DNA of 64,000 nt from Maritalea mobilis (GCF_019800885.1 NZ_JAHVKE010000005.1:62001-126000), one strand, 5' to 3'; counted from the first letter of the stretch, positions 9,862 through 18,594 are shown. The notes: generated by a model not told the origin, from the letters alone. Numbers and translations are program-made.

Positions 9862-9886
9862 GGTGCATCCCGAAAAGGGGTGCGCC
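9862..9886 (+). promoter_or_regulatory. Hairpin covering the sdaA ribosome-binding site
   Basis: GGTGCATCCC (9862-9871) can pair along its whole length with GGGGTGCGCC (9877-9886), giving ten pairs of which two are G-U, closed by a GAAAA loop. The right arm contains the only purine-rich ribosome-binding candidate (AAGGGG) and ends immediately before ATG 9887. Folding would hide the translation start of the serine dehydratase gene. Whether it is regulated or only lowers expression cannot be told from the sequence. Confidence 0.5.
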
Positions 9887-11302
9887 ATGTTTCTCAGCGT
9901 TTTCGACATCTTCAAGATCGGGGTCGGCCCCTCGTCGTCGCACACGATGGGGCCGATGACCGCCGCCGCGCGCTTCCTGTCCGATCTGCGCGGCGGGCGC
10001 GAGAAGGAACCGGGCGCGGGCGATTTGGCCGCTTTGGGCTGTTCATTGCACGGATCACTGGCCTTCACCGGCAAGGGCCATGCGACCGACCGCGCCGTGA
10101 TCCTTGGCTTCGCGGGGTTCGAACCCCACACCCTCGACCCTGACCGCGCCGAAGAACTGGAGGCCGACATTCGCGCCAGCGGGCAGGTGGCGCCGCCCGG
10201 CCTGCCGCCCCTGCGGTTCGATCCCGAGAAAGACCTGGTGTTCGATTATGGCCCGCCCCTGCCAGGACACGCGAACGGCATGATCCTGCGGGCTTTCGAC
10301 ACCGCCGGGAACCTCTACATGGAGGAGACCTATTACTCCATCGGCGGCGGGTTCGTGATGACCGCGCGCGAACTGGCGCAGCAGGATCAGGGCGGGGCCG
10401 CCGCCCTGCATGCCGAGAAGGAAGAAGCGGGCTTTCCCTATCCGTTCGGGTCGGCGGCCGAGATGCTGGCGATGGGCCGCGCCTCGGGGAAAACGATCGC
10501 GCAGATGAAATGGGCGAACGAGGAACGCCTGACGCCGCGTGCGGCGCTTCGCGACGGGGTCGATGGGATCTGGGCCGCGATGGATGATTGCATCGACCGC
10601 GGCCTGCGGATGTCGGGCGAGTTGCCCGGCGGCCTGCGGGTCAAACGCCGGGCACGGGCCATCCACGAACAACTCAAGGCCGAAGCAGGGACGAACATCG
10701 CCCAACCCCACACGGTGAACGACTGGCTGTCGGTCTACGCCATGGCCGTGAACGAGGAGAATGCCGCCGGAGGGCGTGTCGTGACCTCGCCCACCAATGG
10801 GGCGGCGGGCGTCGTGCCAGCGGTGATGCGCTACTACCGCGATCATTGCATCGGCGCGACCGAGGAGGGGCGGCGCACCTTCCTGATGGTTGCCGCTGCG
10901 ATTGGTGGCCTCATCAAGCATAACGCCAGCATTTCTGGCGCTGAGGTCGGTTGCCAGGGCGAGGTCGGCTCGGCCAGTGCCATGGCAGCGGCGGGTCTTT
11001 GCGCCGCCCTTGGCGGCACGGATGAACAGGTGGAAAACGCCGCCGAGATCGCGCTGGAACATCACCTTGGCATGACATGCGATCCGGTGGCGGGCCTTGT
11101 CCAGGTGCCCTGTATCGAGCGCAACGGGCTTGGCGCGATCAAGGCCGTGTCCGCGGCCTCCCTCGCCCTGCGCGGGGATGGCACGCATTTCATCCCGCTC
11201 GACAATTGTATCGAGGCGATGCGCCAGACCGGCATCGACATGTCCCACAAGTACAAGGAAACCAGTCAGGGCGGGTTGGCCGTGAACATCCCCGAATGCT
11301 GA
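9887..11302 (+). CDS. sdaA: L-serine ammonia-lyase (iron-sulfur, single chain)
   Basis: Deaminates L-serine to pyruvate and ammonia in the cytoplasm using a [4Fe-4S] cluster. At 471 residues it is the fused beta-plus-alpha form. The N-terminal part has [15 protein letters not shown] and the C-terminal part has [19 protein letters not shown] and [14 protein letters not shown], which include the cysteines expected to hold the cluster. I use ATG 9887 ([10 protein letters not shown], the usual family start); the frame could begin 8 codons earlier at a GTG without a ribosome-binding site. It stands alone after the polyol operon and converges on the LysR gene with 6 bases between them. The start lies at the foot of a hairpin. 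Confidence 0.92.
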   Translation: MFLSVFDIFKIGVGPSSSHTMGPMTAAARFLSDLRGGREKEPGAGDLAALGCSLHGSLAFTGKGHATDRAVILGFAGFEPHTLDPDRAEELEADIRASGQVAPPGLPPLRFDPEKDLVFDYGPPLPGHANGMILRAFDTAGNLYMEETYYSIGGGFVMTARELAQQDQGGAAALHAEKEEAGFPYPFGSAAEMLAMGRASGKTIAQMKWANEERLTPRAALRDGVDGIWAAMDDCIDRGLRMSGELPGGLRVKRRARAIHEQLKAEAGTNIAQPHTVNDWLSVYAMAVNEENAAGGRVVTSPTNGAAGVVPAVMRYYRDHCIGATEEGRRTFLMVAAAIGGLIKHNASISGAEVGCQGEVGSASAMAAAGLCAALGGTDEQVENAAEIALEHHLGMTCDPVAGLVQVPCIERNGLGAIKAVSAASLALRGDGTHFIPLDNCIEAMRQTGIDMSHKYKETSQGGLAVNIPEC

Positions 11303-11308
11303 GCGGTT

Positions 11309-12175
11309 TCAGCCCTGCGGCAGCAGCGCTTCCAAAGCCGGGTGGGGAAAGCTGCGCGGCACGGTGATCGCGAAAAAGCTTTCGATGATGTCCAACTCGA
11401 ACGGCGCCGTTTGCAGCCGCCCGTCCCGTAATTCATCCGCGAAGACGACCGACGGCGCGATGGCGAGGCCGACCCCTTCGCGCGCCAGCAGGCGCACCAT
11501 CGCCATGTCGTCCACCTCGGCCGCGATGCGGGGCTGGATGCCCAGTTGCGCGGTCAACGCCTCGAACCCGGTGCGGATCGAGCTTTCGGTGGGCACGATG
11601 AAGGGCTCACTGGTCAGCAGGGCGGCCAGCGTGTCGTGGTGCAAGCGGTCCGGCACGCCGTGGATGCCCACGGAGGTTTCCGCGATCCGCTGCGCGGTGA
11701 ATTGCGCGCCGTAATCGCCAGGAGGCGGATCGGTCGTCAGAACCACGTCGAGCGCGAGCGCCTTCAAGGCGTCGAGCAGTGTCTGCACATTACCCGAGCG
11801 CAGGGCGAGGCGGACTTCCCCGGCCTCCAGCGCCGGGCGCAGGAACCCGAGCTGAAAGTTGCGCGACAGCGTCGACAGCGCCCCCACCCTCAGGGGCGCG
11901 GCGGCGCGCCCGGCATGGCGCAAGGTGGCCAGCAACTCCTCCCCGGTGCCAAAGATCCGGTCGGCATGATCCAGCGCGATCCGCCCCACCTCGGTCAGTT
12001 CCAGCCGACGGCCGACGCGGTCAAACAGCTTCTGCCCCAGTCGATCCTCCAACGCCTTGATCTGCGTGCTCAGCGCCGATTGCGACAGGTTCAGCCGCTC
12101 GGCCGTGCGGGTGAGGTTCCCGTCATGGGCAACCTCGCGGAAATAGCCAAGATGATGATAGTTCAGATCCTTCAT
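11309..12175 (-). CDS. LysR-family transcriptional regulator
   Basis: A 288-residue LysR protein: N-terminal winged helix (about residues 1-60; LTRTAERLNLSQSALSTQIK is the recognition region) and a two-lobe effector-binding domain. The effector domain resembles the NhaR-like branch, but I cannot name the ligand. It is transcribed divergently from an SbtA-like permease gene, the usual arrangement for a LysR protein and its target. A perfect palindrome overlaps its own start codon, fitting autorepression. The start at ATG 12173-12175 gives the standard LysR length. Confidence 0.85.
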   Translation of the reverse strand: MKDLNYHHLGYFREVAHDGNLTRTAERLNLSQSALSTQIKALEDRLGQKLFDRVGRRLELTEVGRIALDHADRIFGTGEELLATLRHAGRAAAPLRVGALSTLSRNFQLGFLRPALEAGEVRLALRSGNVQTLLDALKALALDVVLTTDPPPGDYGAQFTAQRIAETSVGIHGVPDRLHHDTLAALLTSEPFIVPTESSIRTGFEALTAQLGIQPRIAAEVDDMAMVRLLAREGVGLAIAPSVVFADELRDGRLQTAPFELDIIESFFAITVPRSFPHPALEALLPQG

Positions 12176-12194
12176 GTTCTGAAAAATAGAACAT
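12174..12194. promoter_or_regulatory. LysR-type palindrome at the regulator start
   Basis: ATGTTCT (12174-12180) and AGAACAT (12188-12194) form a perfect 7-base inverted repeat around GAAAAAT. It contains the T-N11-A pattern of LysR recognition sites. It overlaps the regulator's start codon and lies about 80 bases before the permease gene. The rest of the gap (12195-12245) is markedly AT-rich and may hold the permease promoter. Confidence 0.6.
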
Positions 12195-12273
12195 TTTATC
12201 CTGAAAGATATATTTTTCTTCTTTTCATGCCATCGCTACCTCGACTCCAGTTATTCATTCCCGGAGGTGTCCT

Positions 12274-13329
12274 ATGGAGTTCCTGTCCGATCTGCTGGCG
12301 ACAATGGTCACGCAGCTGCAAAAGCCGACCCTGTCCTTTCTCATCGGCGGCATGGTCCTGGCCGCGCTTGGCAGCCAATTCAAAGTGCCCGACGCAATCT
12401 ACAAGTTCATCGTCATGGTCCTGCTGCTGAAAGTCGGGCTGGAAGCCGGCATCTCGGTGCGAGAGGCGGATTTCGCCCAACTTCTAGTCCCCGCCATCGC
12501 CGCGATGGTCACCGGCATCGCCATCGTCCTGATCGGCGCGGTCACATTGGCGCGCGCCCGGGGCGTCTCACCGGTGGACGGCATCGCGACCTCGGGCCTG
12601 TTCGGGGCGGTCTCTGCCTCTACGCTCGCGGCGGGCATGGCGGTCATGCAGGATGGCGGCCTGCCGTATGAAGGGTTCATCGGCGCGCTTTATCCCTTCA
12701 TGGATATCGCGGCGCTGGTCACGGCCATCGTGCTTGGGCGTCTGGCGACCGCGCGGACGGCGACCAGCGGCCAAGGGGGCGCAGCGACCATGACCCTGTC
12801 CTTCGGCGGGTCCAATGGCGGCGGGCAACCCGGTGTCGTAAAAGAGATCATCACCGACACGCTGCGCAGTTCCGCTGTCTCGGCCCTGCTGCTGGGATTG
12901 GTCCTTGGCATCGTGGCGCGGCCCGATGCGGTGGTCGAAAGCTTCTACGATCCGCTCTTCTCGGGCCTTCTGTCGCTCCTGATGCTGATCCTCGGGATGG
13001 AGGCGTGGAGCCGGTTGTCCGAGCTGCGCAAGGTCGCCCATGCCTATATCGCCTACGCGGTCGCCGCGCCCATCGTGCACGGCCTGATCGGTTTCGGCCT
13101 CGGGCTGGTCGCCCATTACCTGACCGGCTTCTCGGCGGGGGGCGTGGTCCTTCTGGCGGTCATGGCGGCCTCCAGTTCCGATATCTCGGGGCCGCCGACG
13201 ATCCGCGGCGCGCTGCCCGAGGCCAACCCTTCGGCCTATATCGGGTCGTCCACCGGCATCGGGACCCCGGTCGCCATCCTCAGCATCCCGCTGTTCGTGG
13301 CCTTGGCCGATGCGGTGATCGGGTTCTGA
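12274..13329 (+). CDS. SbtA-like sodium-dependent bicarbonate permease family protein
   Basis: Integral membrane protein of 351 residues with about ten hydrophobic segments in two inverted halves, as in the cyanobacterial sodium/bicarbonate symporter SbtA. Recognisable parts are FKVPDAIYKFIVMVLLLKVG near the start, SGLFGAVSASTLAAGM in the first half and VVLLAVMAASSSDISGPP in the second. Family members in heterotrophs are common but little studied, so bicarbonate is a family-based guess for the substrate. CGGAGGTGTCC before ATG 12274 gives a good ribosome-binding site. The divergent LysR gene is the probable regulator. A GC-rich terminator follows. Confidence 0.75.
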   Translation: MEFLSDLLATMVTQLQKPTLSFLIGGMVLAALGSQFKVPDAIYKFIVMVLLLKVGLEAGISVREADFAQLLVPAIAAMVTGIAIVLIGAVTLARARGVSPVDGIATSGLFGAVSASTLAAGMAVMQDGGLPYEGFIGALYPFMDIAALVTAIVLGRLATARTATSGQGGAATMTLSFGGSNGGGQPGVVKEIITDTLRSSAVSALLLGLVLGIVARPDAVVESFYDPLFSGLLSLLMLILGMEAWSRLSELRKVAHAYIAYAVAAPIVHGLIGFGLGLVAHYLTGFSAGGVVLLAVMAASSSDISGPPTIRGALPEANPSAYIGSSTGIGTPVAILSIPLFVALADAVIGF

Positions 13330-13344
13330 TCTGACGATTGTTTT

Positions 13345-13378
13345 CGGGGGCGGGTGCCACGCGCAGTCGCCCCCGTTT
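13345..13378 (+). terminator. Terminator after the SbtA-like gene
   Basis: CGGGGGCG (13345-13352) pairs perfectly with CGCCCCCG (13368-13375) across a 15-base loop, followed by TTT. It lies in the 54-base gap between two convergent genes. The T tract is short, so termination may be partial. Confidence 0.55.
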
Positions 13379-13383
13379 CCTGT

Positions 13384-14406
13384 TCAGCCGTCACGCACCG
13401 TGTCGCCCGGCTGAAACTCCGGCTCCAGCGTCACGATCTCGTCGGTCAATTCGCCGCTTGCGATCAACTCCGCCGCCTTGCGGCCGATCTCGTGCCGCTT
13501 GCTGTCCATGGTGGCGATGCGCATGGGCAAACCGTCCAGCACCTCGAAGGCGTTGAACCCGGCCAGCCCAATCTGATCGGGGATCGAATAGCCCTTTTCG
13601 AGGCAATAGATCAGGCCGCCCGCCGCGTTCATGTCGGTGTTGAAGTAGAGGAAATCGAGGTCGGGCGTCCGCGTCAGGATCTCCTCGGCCATGCCGCGCC
13701 CGGTGCCGAAGCCGGAGCTTCCCTCGTAGAAACACTCGTCCGCAAGCCCGAGGCCCGCTTCGGCCAGCCCCTCGCGGAACCCTTTCAGCCGTTTTTGCGC
13801 CCGGTGATCGGCGATGGAGGACGACCCGAGATAGCCGATCCGCCGATACCCGCGCGCCGCGATCTCGCGCGCCATGGCCCGCCCGGCCGCCTCGTGGCTG
13901 ATGCCCACGGCCGCGGCAACCGGGTCGCCATCCACGTCCATGACCTCGACCACGGGAATTCCTGCATTCGCCATCATCGCGCGGGCGGCATCGGTATGCT
14001 CCAACCCCGACACGATCAGGCCAGAGGGACGCCAGCTCAGCATCTCGTAGATGACTTTCTCTTCCTGCTCGTGATCGTAACGGGATGTGCCGATCACCGG
14101 CTGGAGAGAGGTTTCTTCAAGCACCTCGCCGATTCCACCCAGGACATCGGGGAACACCATGTTCGACAGGGACGGGATCACGACCCCCACCAGGTTCACC
14201 CGGTTCGAGGCCAGCGCGCCCGCGATCTTGTTGGGCACGTAGCCCAGCTGGCGTGCCGCGGCGAAGACCCGTTCCCGGGTTTTCTCTGAGACATCCCCGC
14301 GTTGGCGCAGTACGCGACTGACCGTCATTTCCGACACGCCCGCCGCCTCGGCCACGTCGCGCAGGGTCATCTGCGGTTTTCCGTCGAAAGGGTTGCGTCC
14401 GCGCAA
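13384..14406 (-). CDS. LacI-family regulator (GntR-like, gluconate type)
   Basis: A 340-residue LacI-family transcription factor. The helix-turn-helix is TLRDVAEAAGVSEMTVSRVL (residues 14-33), followed by VGVVIPSLSNMVFPDVL at the start of the effector domain. The overall sequence, including SWRPSGLIVSG and GIPVVEVMD, resembles Escherichia coli GntR more than LacI or PurR, suggesting a sugar-acid ligand. The start is uncertain: TTG 14406 has AGGA 8 bases upstream, whereas ATG 14370 is the first ATG and still leaves a complete DNA-binding domain. No sugar-acid genes adjoin, so its targets lie elsewhere or are unrelated. Confidence 0.8.
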   Translation of the reverse strand: MRGRNPFDGKPQMTLRDVAEAAGVSEMTVSRVLRQRGDVSEKTRERVFAAARQLGYVPNKIAGALASNRVNLVGVVIPSLSNMVFPDVLGGIGEVLEETSLQPVIGTSRYDHEQEEKVIYEMLSWRPSGLIVSGLEHTDAARAMMANAGIPVVEVMDVDGDPVAAAVGISHEAAGRAMAREIAARGYRRIGYLGSSSIADHRAQKRLKGFREGLAEAGLGLADECFYEGSSGFGTGRGMAEEILTRTPDLDFLYFNTDMNAAGGLIYCLEKGYSIPDQIGLAGFNAFEVLDGLPMRIATMDSKRHEIGRKAAELIASGELTDEIVTLEPEFQPGDTVRDG

Positions 14407-14523
14407 AGGGATCGTCCTGCCAGGGTAGCGCTATCATCCATTGATACGCGCCACTTGGCCCTGACCGCAACCCGGCTCGGGCAAGGTTGCGTGACGGATC
14501 GAAATGCCCGACAAGGGGGCATC

Positions 14524-14600
14524 GGCCCCGTGGCTCAACTGGATAGAGCAATCCCCTCCTAAGGGATAGGTTGCAGGTTCGAGTCCTGCCGGGGTCACCA
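14524..14600 (+). tRNA. tRNA-Arg (anticodon CCT)
   Basis: A 77-base cloverleaf read by eye. Acceptor arm GGCCCCG/CGGGGTC (one G-T pair), D arm with TGGCTCAACTGGATAGAGCA, anticodon arm ATCCC-CTCCTAA-GGGAT with CCT at 14558-14560, T arm GCAGG-TTCGAGT-CCTGC, and an encoded CCA at 14598-14600. It reads the rare AGG arginine codon. It lies on the same strand as, and about 100 bases before, the PEP synthase gene. Confidence 0.95.
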
Positions 14601-14623
14601 TCTCTTGCGCGAAACCTGATCAA

Positions 14624-14641
14624 CCTTGACGTGTGTCAAGG
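14624..14641. promoter_or_regulatory. FNR/CRP-family-like palindrome before ppsA
   Basis: TTGACGTGTGTCAA (14626-14639) fits the TTGA-N6-TCAA pattern of FNR/FixK/Dnr-type activators and extends to a perfect 18-base palindrome CCTTGAC-N4-GTCAAGG. It lies 23 bases after the tRNA and 55 bases before the ppsA start. As RNA it would also form a 7-base hairpin, so a weak tRNA 3' terminator is the alternative reading; there is no T tract. Confidence 0.45.
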
Positions 14642-14696
14642 CTGCGCCTCCGTGTCTGTCCGACCCTCTCCCGACAGGATCGGGAGGAAACGAGAC

Positions 14697-17081
14697 ATGA
14701 CAGCAAAATCAGGGACCAGTGTGATCTGGTTCGACGATCTCGCGCGCGGGGATGTCGGCGTGGTCGGCGGCAAGAACGCGTCGCTTGGCGAGATGGTGCA
14801 GAACCTCTCCAGCGCAGGTATCCGCGTGCCGCCGGGTTTTGCCACCACGGCGGACGCCTTCTGGCGTTTCATCGACCACAACGATTTGCGCGCCGCGATC
14901 TCGGGCGCCATCGCCGAATGGGACGCCGAGCGGGCCAGCCTCCACGAAACGGGCGAGGCGATCCGATCCATGATCCTGCGCGGCACGTGGCCGGATGACA
15001 TCCGCGAGGCGATCCTTTCGGCCTATGCCGCATTGTCCGAGCGCGCCGGGAAACCGGAGCTGTCGGTTGCCGTACGATCTTCGGCCACCGCCGAGGACCT
15101 GCCCGATGCCAGTTTTGCCGGCCAGCAGGAGACGTTTCTGAATGTACGGGGGAGCGCCGCGCTGCTCGACTCGTGTCGCAGGTGTTATGCCTCGCTCTTC
15201 ACCGACCGTGCGCTCAGCTATCGTCGGGTTCAGGGCTTCGATCATCTCGCCGTCGCGCTTTCCGTGGGGGTGCAGCAGATGGTGCGCTCCGACACAGGGG
15301 GGGCGGGCGTGATGTTCTCCATCGACACCGAAACGGGCTTCGACAAGCTGGTTCTGATCAATGCCGCCTGGGGGCTTGGCGAGAATGTCGTGCAGGGCGC
15401 CGTGACCCCCGATGAATACGAAGTGTTCAAGCCGCTTCTCGACGATCCCGCGCTCTCGCCGGTCATCGAAAAGACCCTCGGCGCGAAAGAGATCAAGATG
15501 ATCTATGCCGAGGATGACGAACACCCGACCGTCAATATCGACACGACACAGGACGAACGCGATCGCTTCGTTCTGTCTGACCCCGAGATCGTCGAACTCG
15601 CCCGCTACGCCGCGCGGATCGAGGCGCATTATGGCTGCCCGATGGACATGGAATGGGCCCGCGATGGCGACACGGGCGAGTTGTTCATCGTGCAGGCCCG
15701 TCCCGAAACGGTGCAATCCCGTGCCGACGAAAGCATGGTGCGAAGCTATCAGGTTCATGACGCTGGCCCCGTTCTGCTCGGCGGTCTGTCCATCGGTAAC
15801 GGCGCGGCCGCCGGGCCGGTCTGCGTCATCCGCTCGGCCGAGCAGATCGACCGCTTCATCGACGGGGCGGTTCTTGTCACCGGCACCACCGACCCGGACT
15901 GGGTGCCGATCATGAAGCGCGCTTCGGCTATCGTGACCGACTCCGGCGGGCGCACCAGTCACGCCGCCATCGTCAGCCGCGAGTTGGGCTTGCCCGCCAT
16001 CGTCGGCACCGGCACCGCGACCGCGCTTTTGACCGATGGGCAGGAGGTGACCGTCAATTGCGCCGAAGGGGCCGAGGGCACCGTCCATGAGGGCCAGGCC
16101 GAGATCACGGTCGAAGAGGTTCGGCAGGTCACCCCACCCGACACGAAAACACGGGTGATGCTGAACCTCGCCAACCCGGCCTCGGCCACCCGCTGGTGGC
16201 GCCTGCCTGCAGCGGGTGTGGGGCTTGCGCGGATGGAGTTTGTCATCGCCAACACGATCCGCGCGCATCCCATGGCGCTGCATGATCCTTCCGTGCTCGA
16301 TAGCCAGACGCAGGCCCAGATCGCCACTGTCAGCCGCGGCTTCGACAGCCCGCGCGACTTCTTCGTTCAATCGCTCGCCCGCGGCCTTGCCCAGATCGCC
16401 GCCACCGTCTGGCCCGAGCCCGCTATCGTGCGGATGAGCGATTTCAAGACGAACGAATACGCCGCGCTCCTGGGCGGTGAGGGGTTCGAGCCACGGGAAG
16501 AAAACCCCATGATCGGCTTTCGAGGCGCGGCGCGGTACACGGCGCCGCAATACAAGCCCGGGTTCCTCATGGAATGCGCGGCCATCAAGCATCTGCGCGA
16601 TGAGATGGGGTTCACCAATGTGATCGTCATGATCCCGTTCTGCCGGACGCCGGAGGAGGCTGATGGCGTTCTCACGGTCATGGAGGAAGCGGGGCTCAAG
16701 CGCGGCGAAAACGGCCTGCAAGTCTATGTGATGTGCGAGATTCCATCGAACGTGATCCTTGCAGAAGAATTTGCCAAACGGTTCGACGGGTTCTCGATCG
16801 GGTCGAACGACCTGACGCAGCTGACCCTCGGGGTCGACCGCGACTCCGGCGAATTGGCGCATCTCTTCCGTGAACGCGACCCGGCTGTCCTGTGGATGAT
16901 CCGGCAGGTGATCGAACGCGCCCATGCGTCGGGTCGCAAGGTGGGGCTCTGCGGGCAGGCCCCGTCCAACGATCCCGAGTTCGCGCGTTTACTGGTCGAG
17001 GCCGGTATCGACACGATCTCGGTCACGCCGGACACGTTCTATCTGGTCAAGGAGAACGTTGCTGCAGCCGAGGCCGAGTGA
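14697..17081 (+). CDS. ppsA: Phosphoenolpyruvate synthase
   Basis: Converts pyruvate, ATP and water to PEP, AMP and phosphate, the gluconeogenic entry from pyruvate. At 794 residues it matches the usual length (about 790). The phosphorylated histidine is H422 in GGRTSHAAIVSRELG and the C-terminal acid/base cysteine is C752 in GLCGQAPS. Each is one position from the Escherichia coli residues as I recall them. The N-terminal ATP-grasp part has VGGKNASLGEM. ATG 14697 is chosen for the GGGAGGA at 14682-14688; the frame stays open back into the tRNA, which is coincidental. An FNR-like palindrome precedes it. Confidence 0.95.
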   Translation: MTAKSGTSVIWFDDLARGDVGVVGGKNASLGEMVQNLSSAGIRVPPGFATTADAFWRFIDHNDLRAAISGAIAEWDAERASLHETGEAIRSMILRGTWPDDIREAILSAYAALSERAGKPELSVAVRSSATAEDLPDASFAGQQETFLNVRGSAALLDSCRRCYASLFTDRALSYRRVQGFDHLAVALSVGVQQMVRSDTGGAGVMFSIDTETGFDKLVLINAAWGLGENVVQGAVTPDEYEVFKPLLDDPALSPVIEKTLGAKEIKMIYAEDDEHPTVNIDTTQDERDRFVLSDPEIVELARYAARIEAHYGCPMDMEWARDGDTGELFIVQARPETVQSRADESMVRSYQVHDAGPVLLGGLSIGNGAAAGPVCVIRSAEQIDRFIDGAVLVTGTTDPDWVPIMKRASAIVTDSGGRTSHAAIVSRELGLPAIVGTGTATALLTDGQEVTVNCAEGAEGTVHEGQAEITVEEVRQVTPPDTKTRVMLNLANPASATRWWRLPAAGVGLARMEFVIANTIRAHPMALHDPSVLDSQTQAQIATVSRGFDSPRDFFVQSLARGLAQIAATVWPEPAIVRMSDFKTNEYAALLGGEGFEPREENPMIGFRGAARYTAPQYKPGFLMECAAIKHLRDEMGFTNVIVMIPFCRTPEEADGVLTVMEEAGLKRGENGLQVYVMCEIPSNVILAEEFAKRFDGFSIGSNDLTQLTLGVDRDSGELAHLFRERDPAVLWMIRQVIERAHASGRKVGLCGQAPSNDPEFARLLVEAGIDTISVTPDTFYLVKENVAAAEAE

Positions 17082-17149
17082 CGGGGTCGGGTCACGGCCC
17101 CACCCTTGTCTCAGGCGGGCGTCGCCTTTGGCACCGAGTCAATGCTGCT

Positions 17150-17201
17150 TCATCTTGGCAAGAAAACTCCGGGGGAGCGCGAGGGGGCAGCGCCCCCTCG
17201 C
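17150..17201. repeat. Hairpin element downstream of ppsA (probable dispersed repeat)
   Basis: GCGAGGGGGC (17179-17188) and GCCCCCTCGC (17192-17201) form a perfect 10-base stem with an AGC loop, preceded by CATCTTGGCAAGAAAACTCC and a G run. From memory, near-identical strings ending in GGGGGCAGCGCCCCC occur between genes across Rhodobacteraceae genomes; this copy number could not be checked here. It lies between convergent genes. A weaker stem (17113-17127, then TTT) nearer the ppsA stop may be that gene's own terminator. Confidence 0.5.
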
Positions 17202-17241
17202 ATCGGTCGACGCGCGAAGCGCGGCGAAACCCGTGTCCGGG

Positions 17242-18426
17242 TTAGTGCACCACCATCAGGCCTTCGCGGACCAGTCGCTTTACCAGAACCACCTTGCCGG
17301 CATCGTCGAGTTCCCCGGGCATGTCGGCGATGCGGAACGCGGGCGTGGTGATCGCGTATTCCAGCGCCTCGCGGGCGAAATCGGGCATGATGACCTCGGT
17401 GCCCTGCGCCACGAGGCGCACCTGTCCGTCCTCTTCCAGATGCGCGAGGTCGTAGATCACATGCGGCCGCGCGCCGACCTGGGCCTCCGCCGTCAGGCCG
17501 TCCAGCTTGGCCAGTTGCGCCATCTGCCCCTCGACCCGCGGCATGCGGTTCATCAGGAACTCCATCTTGAAGCTGGCCAGCAGCTTTGCCAGCGGCGCCT
17601 CTCCCAGACGCTTGACCAGCGCATCGAACGTGCCGGCATGGGCGCTTGCGTCGAAGCCTGCACTGGCAAAGCCCGGGGGCAGGGCCCGGCGAAACGCTGC
17701 ATCGTCATGCGCCATGACCTGCACCGCCTCGACCATCAGGTCGGCCCAGGTATGCAGCATCAGGCCAGTGGTGATGTGCAGCGACGGTTCACCGGTCGCC
17801 ACCGCGTCATGGGCCAGCCCGCGCGGCACATAAAGCATGTCGCCCGGATGCAAAAGAAAGCGGTCGGTCTCTTCCCCGATCTCCACGTCATGCGGATTGA
17901 AGGCCTGGCTGTTCAGCGGCAGCTCTACCGGAGTGTCGTAGATCCGCCACTCTTTCGTGCCTGACAGTTGCAGAACGACCACATCGTGATTGTCGTAATG
18001 CGCCTTGAACCCCTGGGTCTGGGCCTGCGTCATGTAGATATTCGTCTGGACACGACAGGACATGACCTGCTCCAGCGCGCGGCAGTAACGCGCCAGTTTC
18101 GGCAGGCGGTCGTGCAGGCCCGACAGGATCACGGTCGCCCCGTCATCGAAGAGCTGGTTCACCCGAACCGGATCGACAAGGCCGGATTCGTAGACGAAAT
18201 CCTCGGGCGTGATGCTGCCGCCGGCCTTTGTAACGTTGATCTCGGGGTGGTGCAGACCCATCGTCGTGATGACCCGATCGATGTCTTCGTAGGTCAGCAG
18301 ATCGCCGTAATACTCGGGGTCGTTGCGACGTACGACCATCGGCTTCTTTTCGAAATACTCGCCGAAGAAGGTTTCCGGTGTTTCCGGGGCGATCGTCCAA
18401 TCGAAGCTGTAATCGTTTTGGGTCAT
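17242..18426 (-). CDS. JmjC/cupin-4 iron(II)/2-oxoglutarate oxygenase (ROXA/NO66-like)
   Basis: A 394-residue protein of the JmjC family whose bacterial members hydroxylate proteins, typically a ribosomal protein arginine or histidine. The N-terminal FFGEYFEKKPMVVRR is the characteristic opening. The iron ligands are visible as H143-x-D145 (in KAHYDNHDVVVLQ) and H206 (in YVPRGLAHDAV). LLHPGDMLYVPRG is typical of the barrel. About 170 C-terminal residues fit the dimerisation/winged-helix part. ATG 18426 (MTQNDYSF) with GGA 9 bases upstream is preferred to a GTG 11 codons earlier. Its 5' neighbour, transcribed away, encodes a small exported repeat protein. The substrate may be ribosomal or this neighbour; the sequence does not decide. 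Confidence 0.8.
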   Translation of the reverse strand: MTQNDYSFDWTIAPETPETFFGEYFEKKPMVVRRNDPEYYGDLLTYEDIDRVITTMGLHHPEINVTKAGGSITPEDFVYESGLVDPVRVNQLFDDGATVILSGLHDRLPKLARYCRALEQVMSCRVQTNIYMTQAQTQGFKAHYDNHDVVVLQLSGTKEWRIYDTPVELPLNSQAFNPHDVEIGEETDRFLLHPGDMLYVPRGLAHDAVATGEPSLHITTGLMLHTWADLMVEAVQVMAHDDAAFRRALPPGFASAGFDASAHAGTFDALVKRLGEAPLAKLLASFKMEFLMNRMPRVEGQMAQLAKLDGLTAEAQVGARPHVIYDLAHLEEDGQVRLVAQGTEVIMPDFAREALEYAITTPAFRIADMPGELDDAGKVVLVKRLVREGLMVVH

Positions 18427-18518
18427 GTGTGTTCCGTGACGTATGGTTATTGTTGGCACAAGTCAGACCACGCCGGCGGCATCGGATCAACGTCCATTCC
18501 CCTTGCGTAAGGCTTTCG

Positions 18519-18548
18519 TTGACGCGGCTGGAATGGGCCGCCTATGGT
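18519..18548 (+). promoter_or_regulatory. Putative promoter of the small Tat-exported protein
   Basis: TTGACG (18519-18524) and TATGGT (18543-18548) are 18 bases apart, a plausible housekeeping-type promoter. Transcription would begin near 18555, leaving a leader of about 40 bases with AGGAG (18580-18584) before ATG 18595. Confidence 0.4.
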
Positions 18549-18594
18549 CGCGCCATTGATACAGCCAGACAGCGCGCACAGGAGTTTCCGCACC

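Noticed and set aside
14571-14696. PEP synthase start inside the tRNA gene
   Set aside because: The frame is open by chance through the tRNA; GGGAGGA at 14682-14688 fixes the start at 14697.
17113-17129. AGGCG/CGCCT stem then TTT as ppsA terminator
   Set aside because: Only five base pairs and three T; noted in the repeat entry but not strong enough alone.
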